Shown: positions 34,616 through 34,708 of the stretch, in pieces
Position numbering within the stretch: position 1 is the first letter of the stretch
Layout of the letters: every line of letters begins with the position of its first letter
DNA from: JAKVCB01 sp963578605
Lineage (GTDB): Bacteria; Planctomycetota; Planctomycetia; Pirellulales; Lacipirellulaceae
DNA length: 34,708 nucleotides
NCBI GenBank assembly: GCA_963578605.1
Contig: CAUZEA010000060.1
Location: forward strand, 1 to 34,708
Direction: 5' to 3'
The notes under the pieces: generated by a model
The model's database searches: none
Seen by the model: only the letters and a program-made list of their open reading frames with translations
What the model was told of the DNA's origin: nothing
Made by a program: the position numbers and the translations under genes

Positions 34616-34708
34616 ATGGCCGACTCGACCCACAATTCCTATGCTCTCGCCAAGGAACGGTACGCCGCACTAGGCGTCGATACCGATAGTGCGATCGAGC
34701 GAATTCAC
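34616..34708 (+). CDS. rhaA: L-rhamnose isomerase, N-terminal fragment
   Basis: First 31 codons of a gene cut by the window edge. It reads MADSTHNSYALAKERYAALG followed by VDTDSAIERIH. The block Y-A-L-A-K-E-R-Y-A-A-L-G-V-D-T matches the conserved N-terminus of L-rhamnose isomerase, which converts L-rhamnose to L-rhamnulose in the cytoplasm as the first step of rhamnose catabolism. AAAGGAG ends 7 bases before ATG 34616, a strong ribosome-binding site. Many planctomycetes degrade rhamnose-rich algal polysaccharides, so the gene fits. The call rests on only 31 residues and does not show the metal-binding residues, which lie further on. Confidence 0.72.
   Translation, partial: MADSTHNSYALAKERYAALGVDTDSAIERIH

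Noticed and set aside
1..34708. CRISPR array, transposon ends, phage or defence genes
   Set aside because: No regularly spaced long repeats, transposase, integrase, nuclease or toxin-antitoxin motifs were seen.

Overview
The window looks like a chromosomal segment of a planctomycete, most likely a Pirellulales-type member. The evidence is gene content: two DUF1559 prepilin-like proteins, a DUF1501 / pre-peptidase (PPC) / DUF1549-DUF1553 / WD40-cytochrome gene row, PEP-CTERM sorting tails with a dockerin-like repeat, exported Gfo/Idh/MocA oxidoreductases and a CehA/McbA-type metallohydrolase. Genes are loosely packed, many encode exported proteins, and several use TTG or GTG starts. I saw no tRNA, rRNA, CRISPR array, transposase or phage gene.

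Layout. 1-298 (-): N-terminus of a sodium:solute symporter. 830-2221 (+): exported HExxH protein. 2445-3551 (+): cytoplasmic Gfo/Idh/MocA oxidoreductase, preceded by a 9-bp tandem repeat and closed by a bidirectional hairpin. 3588-5972 (-) and 6089-7411 (-): exported CehA/McbA-like hydrolase and Tat-type Gfo/Idh/MocA oxidoreductase. 7687-9046 (-): membrane-protein gene broken by about three frameshifts. 9461-11803 (+): large exported protein with a dockerin-like repeat and PEP-CTERM tail, split by one in-frame TAG. 12197-13210 and 13352-13771 (+): DUF1559 protein and small lipoprotein. 14049-14120: orphan PEP-CTERM tail, part of a decayed stretch.

14943-24946 (+) is one long probable operon: DUF1501, IPT/PPC-domain protein, DUF1549/DUF1553 haem-motif protein, WD40-cytochrome-coiled-coil protein and an atypical DUF1559 protein. 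Gaps are only 68-93 nt. A strong bidirectional terminator at 25066-25095 separates it from a converging PEP-CTERM gene (25153-25812, -).

The right end mixes metabolism with exported proteins. It holds an isopropylmalate/tartrate dehydrogenase-family enzyme, an apparently exported isoaspartyl-methyltransferase-like protein with an extra C-terminal domain, a second HExxH protein with a LecA-like tail, a mannitol-dehydrogenase-family enzyme (-), an SDR oxidoreductase, a thioredoxin-like/CAP lipoprotein and the start of L-rhamnose isomerase. Polyol, sugar-acid and rhamnose enzymes fit a polysaccharide-degrading planctomycete.

The region 7.6-14.2 kb stands out as decaying, with a multiply frameshifted gene, a nonsense-split gene and an orphan sorting signal. 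No single undescribed system is proven. The best candidates for a second look are the exported methyltransferase/HExxH pair, the thioredoxin-CAP fusion, and the split and orphan PEP-CTERM sequences.
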